This document shows positions 1 to 5,400 of a DNA stretch of 5,400 bases, piece after piece. The translations under genes and the position numbers were made by a program. Source of the DNA: an uncultured Opitutia bacterium (GTDB taxonomy: Bacteria > Verrucomicrobiota > Verrucomicrobiia > Opitutales > UBA953); the NCBI GenBank assembly GCA_903882335.1, contig CAIRWP010000056.1, forward strand, positions 1 to 5,400, in the 5' to 3' direction. Position 1 is the first letter of the stretch, and each line of letters begins with the position of its first letter. Under the pieces are notes generated by a model. It searched no databases. It was not told the origin of the DNA and saw only the letters and a list, made by a program, of their open reading frames with translations.

Positions 1-1523
1 ACCTCCTTCGGGAACCAGCAGAGCGGGCGATCGTAATCGGTCGGCTCGGTCACGCGGTGGGCCAGCGGAGGCACGCCGTAGAAGCCGCCGGCCTTGACCC
101 AGTTCAGCCGGCAGACCGGCGTCCAGGTGCCTTCGTTGTCTCCGGTGGTGAGCTGCCCGGTCGGGCTGAGGCCAAGGCCGTTGGGCGCGCGGAAGCCGGT
201 GGCCACCACGGACAAGTCGCGCCCATCCGGTGAGACCTTGAATAGCGCGCCATGGTGATCGCACAGGTCGTCGAACCCGCGACCGCCCTTGCGGACCGGG
301 CCCGCCTTGATGAAGTAGAAGTTGCCGGTGGCGTCCGTCTGCAGGTCGAAGACGTACTCGTGGAAATTCTTGGTGACCTGGAGGTCGCCATTGAACACCT
401 CATAGCGGTCGCATTCGCCATCCGCATCGGTGTCGCGCAGCTTCCAGAGGCCGTCGCGGCAAGTGACATGGACTTCCCCGCCGACAACCTTCAGGCCGAG
501 CGGGTGGTAGAGACCGGCGGCGAAACGACGCCAGGTGACCTTCGCCAAGGTTTCGTCGAGGCCGGAGGCGACGAAGACATCGCCGTGGAACGTGGCCACG
601 ACTACCCGGCCATCCGGCAGGAAGTCGAACGCCGAGGTGTAGAGCGGGGCTTTCCAAGGATTGGCTTCCGGGAGCTTGATCCGGTCGACCACGTAGGGCT
701 CGCCGACCTTCGTCGAGAGTTCGCCCGTGGTCTCGATCGTCTCCGGCCAGCGCCGGCCGGAACCGGCGGGCGCCCCCGCCTCCGGCCAGCCTTCGGGACG
801 GGCCGCGCCGACCGGGGCGTAGGCGATCTCCACCTGCTGCTTGCCGGCGGGAATGCGGTAGACTTCCCAGCCATCGACCTGATCGCGGCGACCCGGCCCG
901 CGCACACCGATCCGTCCGGCATCTTGGGCCCGGCCCAGCAGCACCGTCACCCCGGTGGCCGTCTCCGTCACGAGGGAGCGAACAAGCACCTGGGCCTCAT
1001 TGGAATCGACGACGCGCGGCGTCTCGACGACGCGATCGGCCGTGCCGGGGACGCCAAAGGTGAGCACGCCGTCGCCGTGCGGCCGGAAAGAGATCAAGCG
1101 GTAGTGCCCTGCCCCCAGCGCGCCGAAACCCTTGCGACGCGCGAGTCGGGGGGCGGTATCGCCGACGGCGAGACCGGCGAGGTCATCATCGGTGGAGAAA
1201 TACACGCTGCCCAGGGCCGACGGGTACTCGCCGCGGGACATGAGGTTCATCTCGCTGACGAACTTACCCGACCAGCCACCCACGACCCGGGCGAGCTCGG
1301 TGTCGTACGCGAGGGCATGCTTGCCGTCCTCGCCCAAGCGCAAAGCCAGGCCTTTCAGCGCGGTATGCTCGGCGGTGCCGTCGGGCTTCCGGTCCACGCC
1401 GACGGTGGCGAAGATCCAGCGACCCGGCGCCTCCGTCGGATTCTTGGCGACGGCACCCGGCTTCGGGGCCTGACCCAAGGCCAGGACGGTGGTGGCAAGG
1501 AGGGCGACGAGTGACGGACGCAT
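1..1523 (-). CDS. Secreted DUF6797/sorbosone-dehydrogenase-like beta-propeller protein (3' end beyond window)
   Basis: An uninterrupted frame of 507 codons starts at ATG 1523-1521 and is still open at the left edge, so the C-terminus is missing. The N-terminus is a signal peptide: MRP, then a hydrophobic stretch (residues 5-17) with likely cleavage after GQA (17-19). Residues about 48-170 resemble the DUF6797 domain (KGLALRLG, DTELARVVGGWSG, YFSTDDD). From about 280 the protein resembles the soluble glucose/sorbosone-dehydrogenase-type propeller: FDFLPDGRVVVATFHGDVF at 299-317, GLYHPLGLKVVGG at 337-349, an acidic DTDADGECD motif at 364-372 that could bind calcium, then VVATGFRAPNGLGLSPTG and DNEGTWTP near the edge. 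Relatives in Verrucomicrobiota and Planctomycetota are long, and some carry a C-terminal cytochrome c domain; whether this one does lies outside the window. Substrate and cofactor are unknown. The start is 46 bp after the stop of the Sel1-repeat gene, so the two are probably co-transcribed. Codons are very GC-rich. No Shine-Dalgarno sequence is visible. The family call is by recalled motifs, not by search. Confidence 0.85.
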   Translation of the reverse strand, partial: MRPSLVALLATTVLALGQAPKPGAVAKNPTEAPGRWIFATVGVDRKPDGTAEHTALKGLALRLGEDGKHALAYDTELARVVGGWSGKFVSEMNLMSRGEYPSALGSVYFSTDDDLAGLAVGDTAPRLARRKGFGALGAGHYRLISFRPHGDGVLTFGVPGTADRVVETPRVVDSNEAQVLVRSLVTETATGVTVLLGRAQDAGRIGVRGPGRRDQVDGWEVYRIPAGKQQVEIAYAPVGAARPEGWPEAGAPAGSGRRWPETIETTGELSTKVGEPYVVDRIKLPEANPWKAPLYTSAFDFLPDGRVVVATFHGDVFVASGLDETLAKVTWRRFAAGLYHPLGLKVVGGEVHVTCRDGLWKLRDTDADGECDRYEVFNGDLQVTKNFHEYVFDLQTDATGNFYFIKAGPVRKGGRGFDDLCDHHGALFKVSPDGRDLSVVATGFRAPNGLGLSPTGQLTTGDNEGTWTPVCRLNWVKAGGFYGVPPLAHRVTEPTDYDRPLCWFPKE

Positions 1524-1569
1524 GCGCGAAGCAAAGCGACGGGGCCCTTTGAGGCAAACCCCGAGTCGG

Positions 1570-2367
1570 TCACTTCTTGTCGCGCGCCGGGCCTGGCAAC
1601 ACGTAGCGTTGCTGCTTGCCCAGCGGCGTCACCTGCCGCGCGCTCTCCTGCTGGTGCTTGAGCGCAAGCGCGAGCGCTTTGTCCGAGGTGTCGATCGGCT
1701 CATCGGTGGTGGTCGCCTTCCGGTCCTTGTCCGGCTGCTTGCTTCCCTTCGCGGAGCCATCGCCGGCGGCGAGTTCCGAGTCCGGCCGGAGGGCCGGCTT
1801 GTTATGATCCTCGACCCAGCGGAACGCCCGGTCCTCGACGTCCTTCACGTCGGCGGGGGACAGACGCTTGCGCAGGTCGGCCCGCAGGAGTCCGAGGTCG
1901 TGAGGGAGAGTGCCCGCCGCCTGCTGGAGGATGATGTGGTAATAGGCCTTGCGCGGATCGGCGGCGACGGCGACCCGGCCGTCCCGGGCCGGCACCCCGT
2001 CGGCGTAGAAGCGGGCGAGCGCCGCGTTGCAACCGCTCTCTGGGTGGTTCGTCTCGTAGAGACGGTCCATCCAGCGGAAAGCCTCCGCCAGGTCGCGGAC
2101 CTCGGGTTCGTCCCGTAGGTGGAGCTCCGCCAGTCGCAGCATGCCGACGGGGTAGCCCTGCTTCGCGGCCCGGTCATACCAGTCGCGGGCCTCGGTGAGG
2201 TTCCGGGCGAGGGATGTGGCGTGCGCCTGACTCACGTAATACTGGCCGACTTCCACCTGGGCGGCGGGGTCGCCGAGCTCGGCGGCGCGATAGCGCGGGA
2301 TGAGCGTCTGCTGGGCCGGAAGCAAACCGGGCAGGAGGGCGAGCAGGAGCAAGGACAGGCGGGACAT
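1570..2367 (-). CDS. Secreted Sel1/TPR-repeat protein
   Basis: The product has 265 residues. It starts with a classic signal peptide: MSR, a leucine-rich core at 4-16, and LLPA at 15-18 with cleavage probably before QQ. I chose ATG 2367 over an in-frame GTG 24 bp upstream because the signal peptide then sits at the exact N-terminus. Three or four Sel1-like/TPR helical hairpins follow: YRAAELGDPAAQVEVGQYY (26-44), EARDWYDRAAKQGYPVGM with RLAELHL (59-84), EAFRWMDRLY followed by NAALARFYADGV (95-125), and a degenerate KAYYHIILQQAAG (140-152). Sel1 repeats are protein-protein scaffolds, so this is probably an adaptor rather than an enzyme. The last ~75 residues are charged and low-complexity (GSAKGSKQPDKDRKA at 204-218), probably disordered, ending in a basic ARDKK tail. 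The upstream spacer holds a possible terminator for the genes before it, so this gene probably opens a new unit together with the propeller gene. Its partner and process cannot be named from the sequence. Confidence 0.85.
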   Translation of the reverse strand: MSRLSLLLLALLPGLLPAQQTLIPRYRAAELGDPAAQVEVGQYYVSQAHATSLARNLTEARDWYDRAAKQGYPVGMLRLAELHLRDEPEVRDLAEAFRWMDRLYETNHPESGCNAALARFYADGVPARDGRVAVAADPRKAYYHIILQQAAGTLPHDLGLLRADLRKRLSPADVKDVEDRAFRWVEDHNKPALRPDSELAAGDGSAKGSKQPDKDRKATTTDEPIDTSDKALALALKHQQESARQVTPLGKQQRYVLPGPARDKK

Positions 2368-2433
2368 AGGACCACGATGAAGCCCCGCCACGACCCGGGC
2401 AAGTCCGATAGGGACGCCAAGTGGGGGCGGGAG

Positions 2434-2464
2434 TTATAAAAGCACTCTACTATTTAGAGGCTTC
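2434..2464 (-). terminator. Possible intrinsic terminator after the esterase gene
   Basis: Read on the minus strand, GAAGC-CTCTA pairs with TAGAG-(T)-GCTTT around the loop AATAG. This gives about ten base pairs (one G-T wobble and one bulged T), with the T-run shared with the stem and continuing into TTTTATAA. It lies about 120 bp after the stop of the acetylesterase-like gene and about 65 bp before the Sel1-repeat gene, a sensible place to end the first unit. The stem is AT-rich and short of GC pairs, so efficiency is uncertain. The same bases include a -10-like TATAAC (2433-2438) that could instead serve a promoter for the next gene, but I see no matching -35. Confidence 0.4.
2443..2464. 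repeat. Left copy of 22-bp gapped direct repeat flanking the esterase pair
   Basis: On the plus strand this copy reads CACTCT, ACTA, TTTAGAGGCT, TTC with the last T of the core shared into the end. It matches 4413-4434 over CACTCT, the exact ten-base core TTTAGAGGCT, and a final TTC, with small compensating gaps. Here it forms most of the terminator-like hairpin. A ten-base match alone is expected by chance several times in a window this size; the matched flanks at equal total length are what make it notable. Confidence 0.4.
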
Positions 2465-2584
2465 GGAGGGGGCACTGCTCCCCTGGGTTGGAGCGGACGG
2501 CATCCTCACGGCGGTCACCCACCCGGGGCTGATGAAATGGGCAATCCCGAAGGCATGCGCGGGCTGGAGGCCGATGGATAGCAC
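2450..2584 (-). other. Short unexplained open frame between two genes (44 codons)
   Basis: A GTG at 2584-2582 shares one base with the TAG stop of the acetylesterase-like gene (TAGTG). The frame runs 44 codons to a TAG inside the loop of the hairpin at 2434-2464. The peptide has a readable middle, AHAFGIAHFISPGWVTAV (residues 9-26), and a small-residue-rich C-terminus (SSAPSEASK at 36-44). The frame also stays open upstream into the esterase gene, so the GTG is only a nominal start. The opposite strand is open here too, which weakens the coding case. No family is recognised. It could be a small translationally coupled gene, the 3' remnant of a lost gene, or chance. Confidence 0.2.
2480..2528. 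other. GC-rich imperfect hairpin in intergenic spacer
   Basis: CCCC at 2480-2483 pairs with GGGG at 2525-2528, GGGT at 2485-2488 with ACCC at 2521-2524, and GG at 2490-2491 with CC at 2518-2519. That is ten pairs with one bulged T and one mismatch; an inner GAC/GTC pairing (2496-2498 with 2514-2516) could extend it. There is no T-run after it on either strand, so it is not a standard terminator. It may be RNA structure in the leader or trailer between two units, or chance pairing in GC-rich DNA. Confidence 0.2.
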
Positions 2585-3579
2585 TACTTCAACAGGCTCT
2601 TCATTCCCTCACCGCACGCGTCGCCGATCAGAAAGTAACTCTCCGCATTGGCGAACCAGTGGTGGCCATGCGTGGGACAGGGCGAGAGCTCTGCCGGGCG
2701 TGCAAAATCGGTGGTCTTGACGAAGACCGCGTTCTTGATCCGCTTGGTCCCCGCTTCCTGCGCCTTTCTGAATTCAAACATCGCGCCCTCGGTCACCAGG
2801 CCACCATTGCCAAGTTGGCCCACCACCACCGGCATGTTTGGCACATTGAATTCCTTGCGGAGATCGCTGACCAGGTTGACGAGTAGCTGTGCATATTCCG
2901 GTATCGCCTGTGGGGTGACCATGTCGTTAAAGCCCTGCTGCCAGTAAAAACCGGCGATTTCATATTTCTGATCCCCGAGAGCCGCTAAGGCGGCCCGAAC
3001 TTCTTTCACCATTTGGCGATAAGACTGCCCAACGTCCTCACGTTTTGGCCAGTCGCCAGTGTCATAGGCCGGCAGGCCGGAACTTGGCGAACGGAAATGC
3101 CCGTGCAGACTGTGCCCGCCCCATGCCGTCTTGATCAACAGGACCGGTTCTTGATAGAAGTCACCTAGGACAAAACCGAACCCCAGCTCGGGTCCTATGT
3201 GACTTCTCGATCCGTCGGCAGCATAACCGGTGAAGCCCACCGAGAGGCCTCCCTTCAGGAGCTTGTCGCCGCCCACCTTGAATGATACCTGCACATCATC
3301 CCGGACGACCCATTCACCTTTCTCGTTCTTGAGCTTCTTCATCCTGTCGGCGCTCTTCGAATTCGCCATCGCCCAGACCAGGTTACCCTTACCGCCATTG
3401 TAATCATGATCAACCGAGCCTTGGCCCTCCATGTTGGACTGGCCGGCGAGGATGAAGACCTTCACCGGCTTCGAGCTTGGCTGCTCCGCTGCCCGAGCTT
3501 GGAAGGTGCTCATGACCACTACTGCGAATAGCACGAGCCCAGCCAGGAGGCCGATGGTTTTGAGCGCTGGTTTTATCAT
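2584..3579 (-). CDS. Secreted sialate O-acetylesterase-like carbohydrate esterase (SASA/DUF303, CE6-like)
   Basis: The 331-residue protein has a long signal peptide (basic MIKPALK, hydrophobic core 9-23, cleavage near QARA-A at 27-31). It then goes straight into an SGNH-type esterase fold. FILAGQSNMEGQG (42-54) is the block I signature with Ser48 as nucleophile. IGPELGFGFVLGD (128-140) and LIKTAWGGHSL (148-158) follow, then FYWQQGFND (211-219) supplying oxyanion-hole residues, and SPCPTHGHHWFANAESY (299-315) holding the catalytic His. This family removes acetyl groups from sugars such as sialic acid or acetylated xylan; the true substrate is not visible here. Length and motif spacing look complete. 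ATG 3579 is 32 bp after the stop of the GDSL hydrolase gene, so the two are probably co-transcribed; no ribosome-binding site is evident. GC (55-57% in two sampled 60-base lines) is well below the genes to its left. It is a likely partner of the adjacent hydrolase in deacylating a glycan. Confidence 0.9.
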   Translation of the reverse strand: MIKPALKTIGLLAGLVLFAVVVMSTFQARAAEQPSSKPVKVFILAGQSNMEGQGSVDHDYNGGKGNLVWAMANSKSADRMKKLKNEKGEWVVRDDVQVSFKVGGDKLLKGGLSVGFTGYAADGSRSHIGPELGFGFVLGDFYQEPVLLIKTAWGGHSLHGHFRSPSSGLPAYDTGDWPKREDVGQSYRQMVKEVRAALAALGDQKYEIAGFYWQQGFNDMVTPQAIPEYAQLLVNLVSDLRKEFNVPNMPVVVGQLGNGGLVTEGAMFEFRKAQEAGTKRIKNAVFVKTTDFARPAELSPCPTHGHHWFANAESYFLIGDACGEGMKSLLK

Positions 3580-3611
3580 ATTGGTTCTAACGGATGACGG
3601 AAATTAACTGA

Positions 3612-4415
3612 CTATTTTGCGAGTAGTTGGGTCAGTTTAGGCTCCATGGCCTTGGCCCACTCCCGGTAGCCCGCGACGTTGGGATGAAGCGCATCGGGCA
3701 TCAGATCTTTTCGCAACATACCGTCTTGGCTCAGAAATGTTTCTTTAAGATCGAGCCAATAGACGGTTTTGTTATCTGCGTACGTCTGCAGAATCCCGTT
3801 GACCTGATCGGTGCGGATTCGGCCTGGGTCGGTCGGCTTCCACTCGCGAGGAAAGATGGCCAGGAGCAGAATCTTCGAAGCGGGCAATCGCTGATGCACT
3901 TCTTTGAGTAGGGCCAACACGCCTTGGGCCGTATCCCGTCCTTCGTTTGCCGGCTCGCCGCGATTATTGGTTCCGATCATGATGACCACGACTTTGGGAT
4001 TGCGGGCTTTCATCCCGTCGAGTCCGCCGGCCTGAATATGCCACAACATATGCGAAGTTCTGTCACCACTGGAACCGATGTTCACCGCGTGACGGGTACC
4101 ATAATATTCCTTCCAGACCTCGTGGCCCGTACGGCCCCACCCGAAGACGATGGAATCCCCGATCATCAGAATATCCACGTTCTTTTCGGTCACCCACCGC
4201 TTGCGGTCTTCGTGGTGCCTTAGAAACTCTGTCCAGCCGCCTTTGGCGCGTTCTTCGGCTCGTGAATCAGCTTGGGTCGCAGAAATATCCCTTGCATAGG
4301 ACGGATCTTCCCAAGGCATCTTTTGAGAGGCCGGGGGGCGGGCAGTCTCGGCGGCGAAGCAGACCGACGAGAGGATACCCAGCAGCGCCGCGGTGAGGAA
4401 TACCGTTGGTCTCAC
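3612..4415 (-). CDS. Secreted GDSL/SGNH-family hydrolase (PAF-acetylhydrolase-like)
   Basis: The 267-residue protein starts at GTG 4415 with a signal peptide (MRPTVFLTAALLGILSSVCFA, split as core 4-18 and cleavage after residue 21). All four SGNH blocks are present: LMIGDSIVFGWG (83-94) with nucleophile Ser88, NIGSSGDRTSHMLW (112-125) with the block II Gly, VIMIGTNN (144-151) with the block III Asn, and DALHPNVAGY (241-250) giving Asp241 and His244. The GDRT-x-x-LW signature is typical of the platelet-activating-factor acetylhydrolase-like branch common in PVC and Bacteroidota carbohydrate loci, where such enzymes are usually thought to deacylate sugars. Cys19 is not in a convincing lipobox, so secretion rather than lipidation is favoured. 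The start codon is only 6 bp after the TAA of the haem-protein gene and in the same frame (TAA-ACA-AGA-GTG), suggesting translational coupling. Part of the gene is AT-rich (26 of 60 bases G/C at 3721-3780), unlike the left-hand genes. Confidence 0.9.
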   Translation of the reverse strand: MRPTVFLTAALLGILSSVCFAAETARPPASQKMPWEDPSYARDISATQADSRAEERAKGGWTEFLRHHEDRKRWVTEKNVDILMIGDSIVFGWGRTGHEVWKEYYGTRHAVNIGSSGDRTSHMLWHIQAGGLDGMKARNPKVVVIMIGTNNRGEPANEGRDTAQGVLALLKEVHQRLPASKILLLAIFPREWKPTDPGRIRTDQVNGILQTYADNKTVYWLDLKETFLSQDGMLRKDLMPDALHPNVAGYREWAKAMEPKLTQLLAK

Positions 4416-4434
4416 TCTTGTTTAGAGGCTCTTC
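4413..4434. repeat. Right copy of 22-bp gapped direct repeat flanking the esterase pair
   Basis: On the plus strand it reads CACTCT, TG, TTTAGAGGCT, CTTC and matches 2443-2464 in the same order and total length. It spans the last codons and TAA of the haem-protein gene and the GTG of the GDSL hydrolase. On the minus strand CTCT-AAACA-AGAG is a reduced version of the hairpin in the left copy, without the T-rich tail. Confidence 0.4.
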
Positions 4435-5400
4435 AGGTAGGCCGTGAGGTCGGCCACGCTTTGATCGGTCAAGCCGAGCATAGCGGGCGAATACATGAGC
4501 GACTTCTCCAGCTTCTCGACCGACTTGATCCGATCGGCCGGGACGGTCTGGATGGCGCCGCCGATGCCCTTGATCATCGTGGGGTCACCCTGCGTGAGCA
4601 CTATGCCCGTGATGACGAGGCCATCCTTGGTCACGAGGCGCGAACCTTCGTAGCCGTGCGAGATGGCCGCGGAAGGCTGGGCGATCGCCTGAATGATGGT
4701 CTCCGCCGACTGTTGGCGACCATAGGTCGTGAGGTTCGGGCCATACTCGACACCTTGATCACCGATGCGGTGACAGGTATAGCAGACGGCGATAGCGGCC
4801 GCGCCAAGCTTCGGGTCGCCCTTGAGTTTGGCGATGGTTTCGACGGACGACAGGGCCTTCGTACCGGCGGGCTCCGCTGGGAAGTCGCTGGCCGTCAGCT
4901 TGACCTGGCTGGCATCATAGAGGCCGCTGGCCTTCAGGATCTTATCGACCTCGAAGGTCTTCCAATCGTTACCCTTACGGTTATTCAGCCACCAGGTGGC
5001 GATTTCCTTCAGTTCCTTGCGTTGGGAGAGCTCGACCATCGCACCGACGGCCTCGGGGCTATTGGTGAACGCCAAGGCCGTGACCATCTGCTTAGTCTGG
5101 GCCGCATCCAACTTACCAGAAGCGAGGCGGGCACGGATGCCAGCAACGCCCGCAGGCACGTGCAGACGCCAGGTCAGGCCAGCGAACGCGTCGCTCCAGG
5201 TGGCAGGGTCGCCACCCATGGTCTTGCTGAGGGCGGCGTAAAGTTCGACTTCGCGACCAGTGGCACCGAGGCCGACGGCTTCGAGGTAGGCACGGTCCTG
5301 ACCATCGAAGCGTTGGGCCACTTCGACGAGCGCAGCGAGGGCGACTGGGCCCTTGAAATCGCGGAGCGCCAAAGCCACTTCACGACGGACCGCGGGCGAA
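4422..5400 (-). CDS. PVC-type haem-binding protein, C-terminal part (HEAT-like helices plus CxxCH cytochrome domain)
   Basis: The frame is open through the right edge, so only the last 325 codons are seen; an in-frame GTG at 5378 is internal, because the residues before it (SPAVRRE) continue the helical repeat. Counting from the first full codon, residues 1-~170 are alpha-helical, HEAT-like (SPAVRREVALALRDF, then FDGQDRAYLEAVGLGA). Residues ~190-325 form the haem domain known from Pirellula and Verrucomicrobium: CYTCH at 206-210 (bases 4784-4770) binds haem c covalently, GPNLTTYGRQ follows, then QPSAAISHGYEG and VTKDGLVITGIV. Met302 in SLMYSPAML is the likely axial ligand, and LTDQSVADLTAYLKSL closes the protein. 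Full-length relatives have an N-terminal membrane-bound-dehydrogenase-like propeller and are exported; that part lies outside the window. It probably passes electrons from oxidation of a sugar or alcohol, substrate unknown. Sampled GC (55-63%) is intermediate between the esterases and the left-hand genes. It is the first visible gene of the unit leading into the two esterases. Confidence 0.9.
   Translation of the reverse strand, partial: SPAVRREVALALRDFKGPVALAALVEVAQRFDGQDRAYLEAVGLGATGREVELYAALSKTMGGDPATWSDAFAGLTWRLHVPAGVAGIRARLASGKLDAAQTKQMVTALAFTNSPEAVGAMVELSQRKELKEIATWWLNNRKGNDWKTFEVDKILKASGLYDASQVKLTASDFPAEPAGTKALSSVETIAKLKGDPKLGAAAIAVCYTCHRIGDQGVEYGPNLTTYGRQQSAETIIQAIAQPSAAISHGYEGSRLVTKDGLVITGIVLTQGDPTMIKGIGGAIQTVPADRIKSVEKLEKSLMYSPAMLGLTDQSVADLTAYLKSL

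Noticed and set aside
252..1514. Plus-strand open frame of 420 codons
   Set aside because: It lies wholly antisense to the propeller gene. Its translation is rich in Arg, Gly and Ala without family motifs, whereas the minus-strand frame has a signal peptide and coherent domains. Long antisense frames are common in DNA of this GC content.
1524..1569. Possible terminator between the Sel1-repeat and propeller genes
   Set aside because: Only a five-pair CAAAG/CTTTG stem with a ten-base loop is present, with no T-run, so it gives no reason to split the two genes into separate transcripts.
1489..2118. Plus-strand open frame of 209 codons
   Set aside because: It is antisense to the Sel1-repeat gene, has no recognisable motif and starts inside the propeller gene's signal-peptide region.
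2433..2438. TATAAC as a -10 promoter box for the Sel1-repeat gene
   Set aside because: No -35-like hexamer lies 16-18 bp upstream, and the bases overlap the tail of the terminator-like hairpin. Kept only as a possibility in the terminator entry.
2465..2583. tRNA, integron attC site or transposon end in the spacer
   Set aside because: I could form no cloverleaf, saw no paired attC core sites and found no transposase gene or terminal inverted repeat nearby.
2421..2720. Plus-strand 99-codon frame across the intergenic spacer
   Set aside because: It overlaps the 3' end of the acetylesterase-like gene antisense and has no start context. The part in the spacer is the complement of the short minus-strand frame; neither strand is proven coding.

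Overview
The window looks like a chromosomal piece from a GC-rich member of the Planctomycetota/Verrucomicrobiota group, most likely Verrucomicrobiota. The strongest clue is the protein at the right edge. It joins HEAT-like helices to a CxxCH haem domain of the 'Pirellula/Verrucomicrobium' type, an architecture largely confined to these phyla. Secreted esterases and a propeller dehydrogenase-like protein nearby fit the same lifestyle of polysaccharide degradation and periplasmic oxidation. No species can be named from the sequence alone.

Every convincing gene lies on the minus strand, so the reading order is right to left. (1) 5400-4422: C-terminal part of a PVC-type haem-binding protein, cut by the window edge. 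(2) 4415-3612: secreted GDSL/SGNH hydrolase, starting 6 bp after the previous stop. (3) 3579-2584: secreted sialate-O-acetylesterase-like esterase (SASA/DUF303, CE6-like). (4) 2583-2368: intergenic spacer with a hairpin plus T-rich tail that could terminate the first transcript, a short unexplained open frame and a second GC-rich hairpin. (5) 2367-1570: secreted Sel1/TPR-repeat protein. (6) 1523-1: start of a large secreted DUF6797/sorbosone-dehydrogenase-like beta-propeller protein that runs off the left edge.

Genes 1 to 3 look like one transcription unit and genes 4 and 5 like a second. All five products carry a signal peptide or, for the edge-truncated one, belong to an exported family, so the locus appears to act in the periplasm or outside the cell. 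A plausible reading is that the two esterases remove acyl groups from glycans while the propeller and cytochrome proteins oxidise the released sugars or related compounds. This is inference from family and neighbourhood.

The most interesting structure is at the DNA level. The two-esterase segment is clearly lower in GC than the left-hand genes. It is bounded by two 22-bp gapped direct repeats, one across the haem-protein stop and the esterase start, the other forming the terminator hairpin after the second esterase. That pattern fits insertion of an esterase pair downstream of the haem-protein gene. I found no CRISPR array, tRNA, rRNA, recognisable transposase or defence system.
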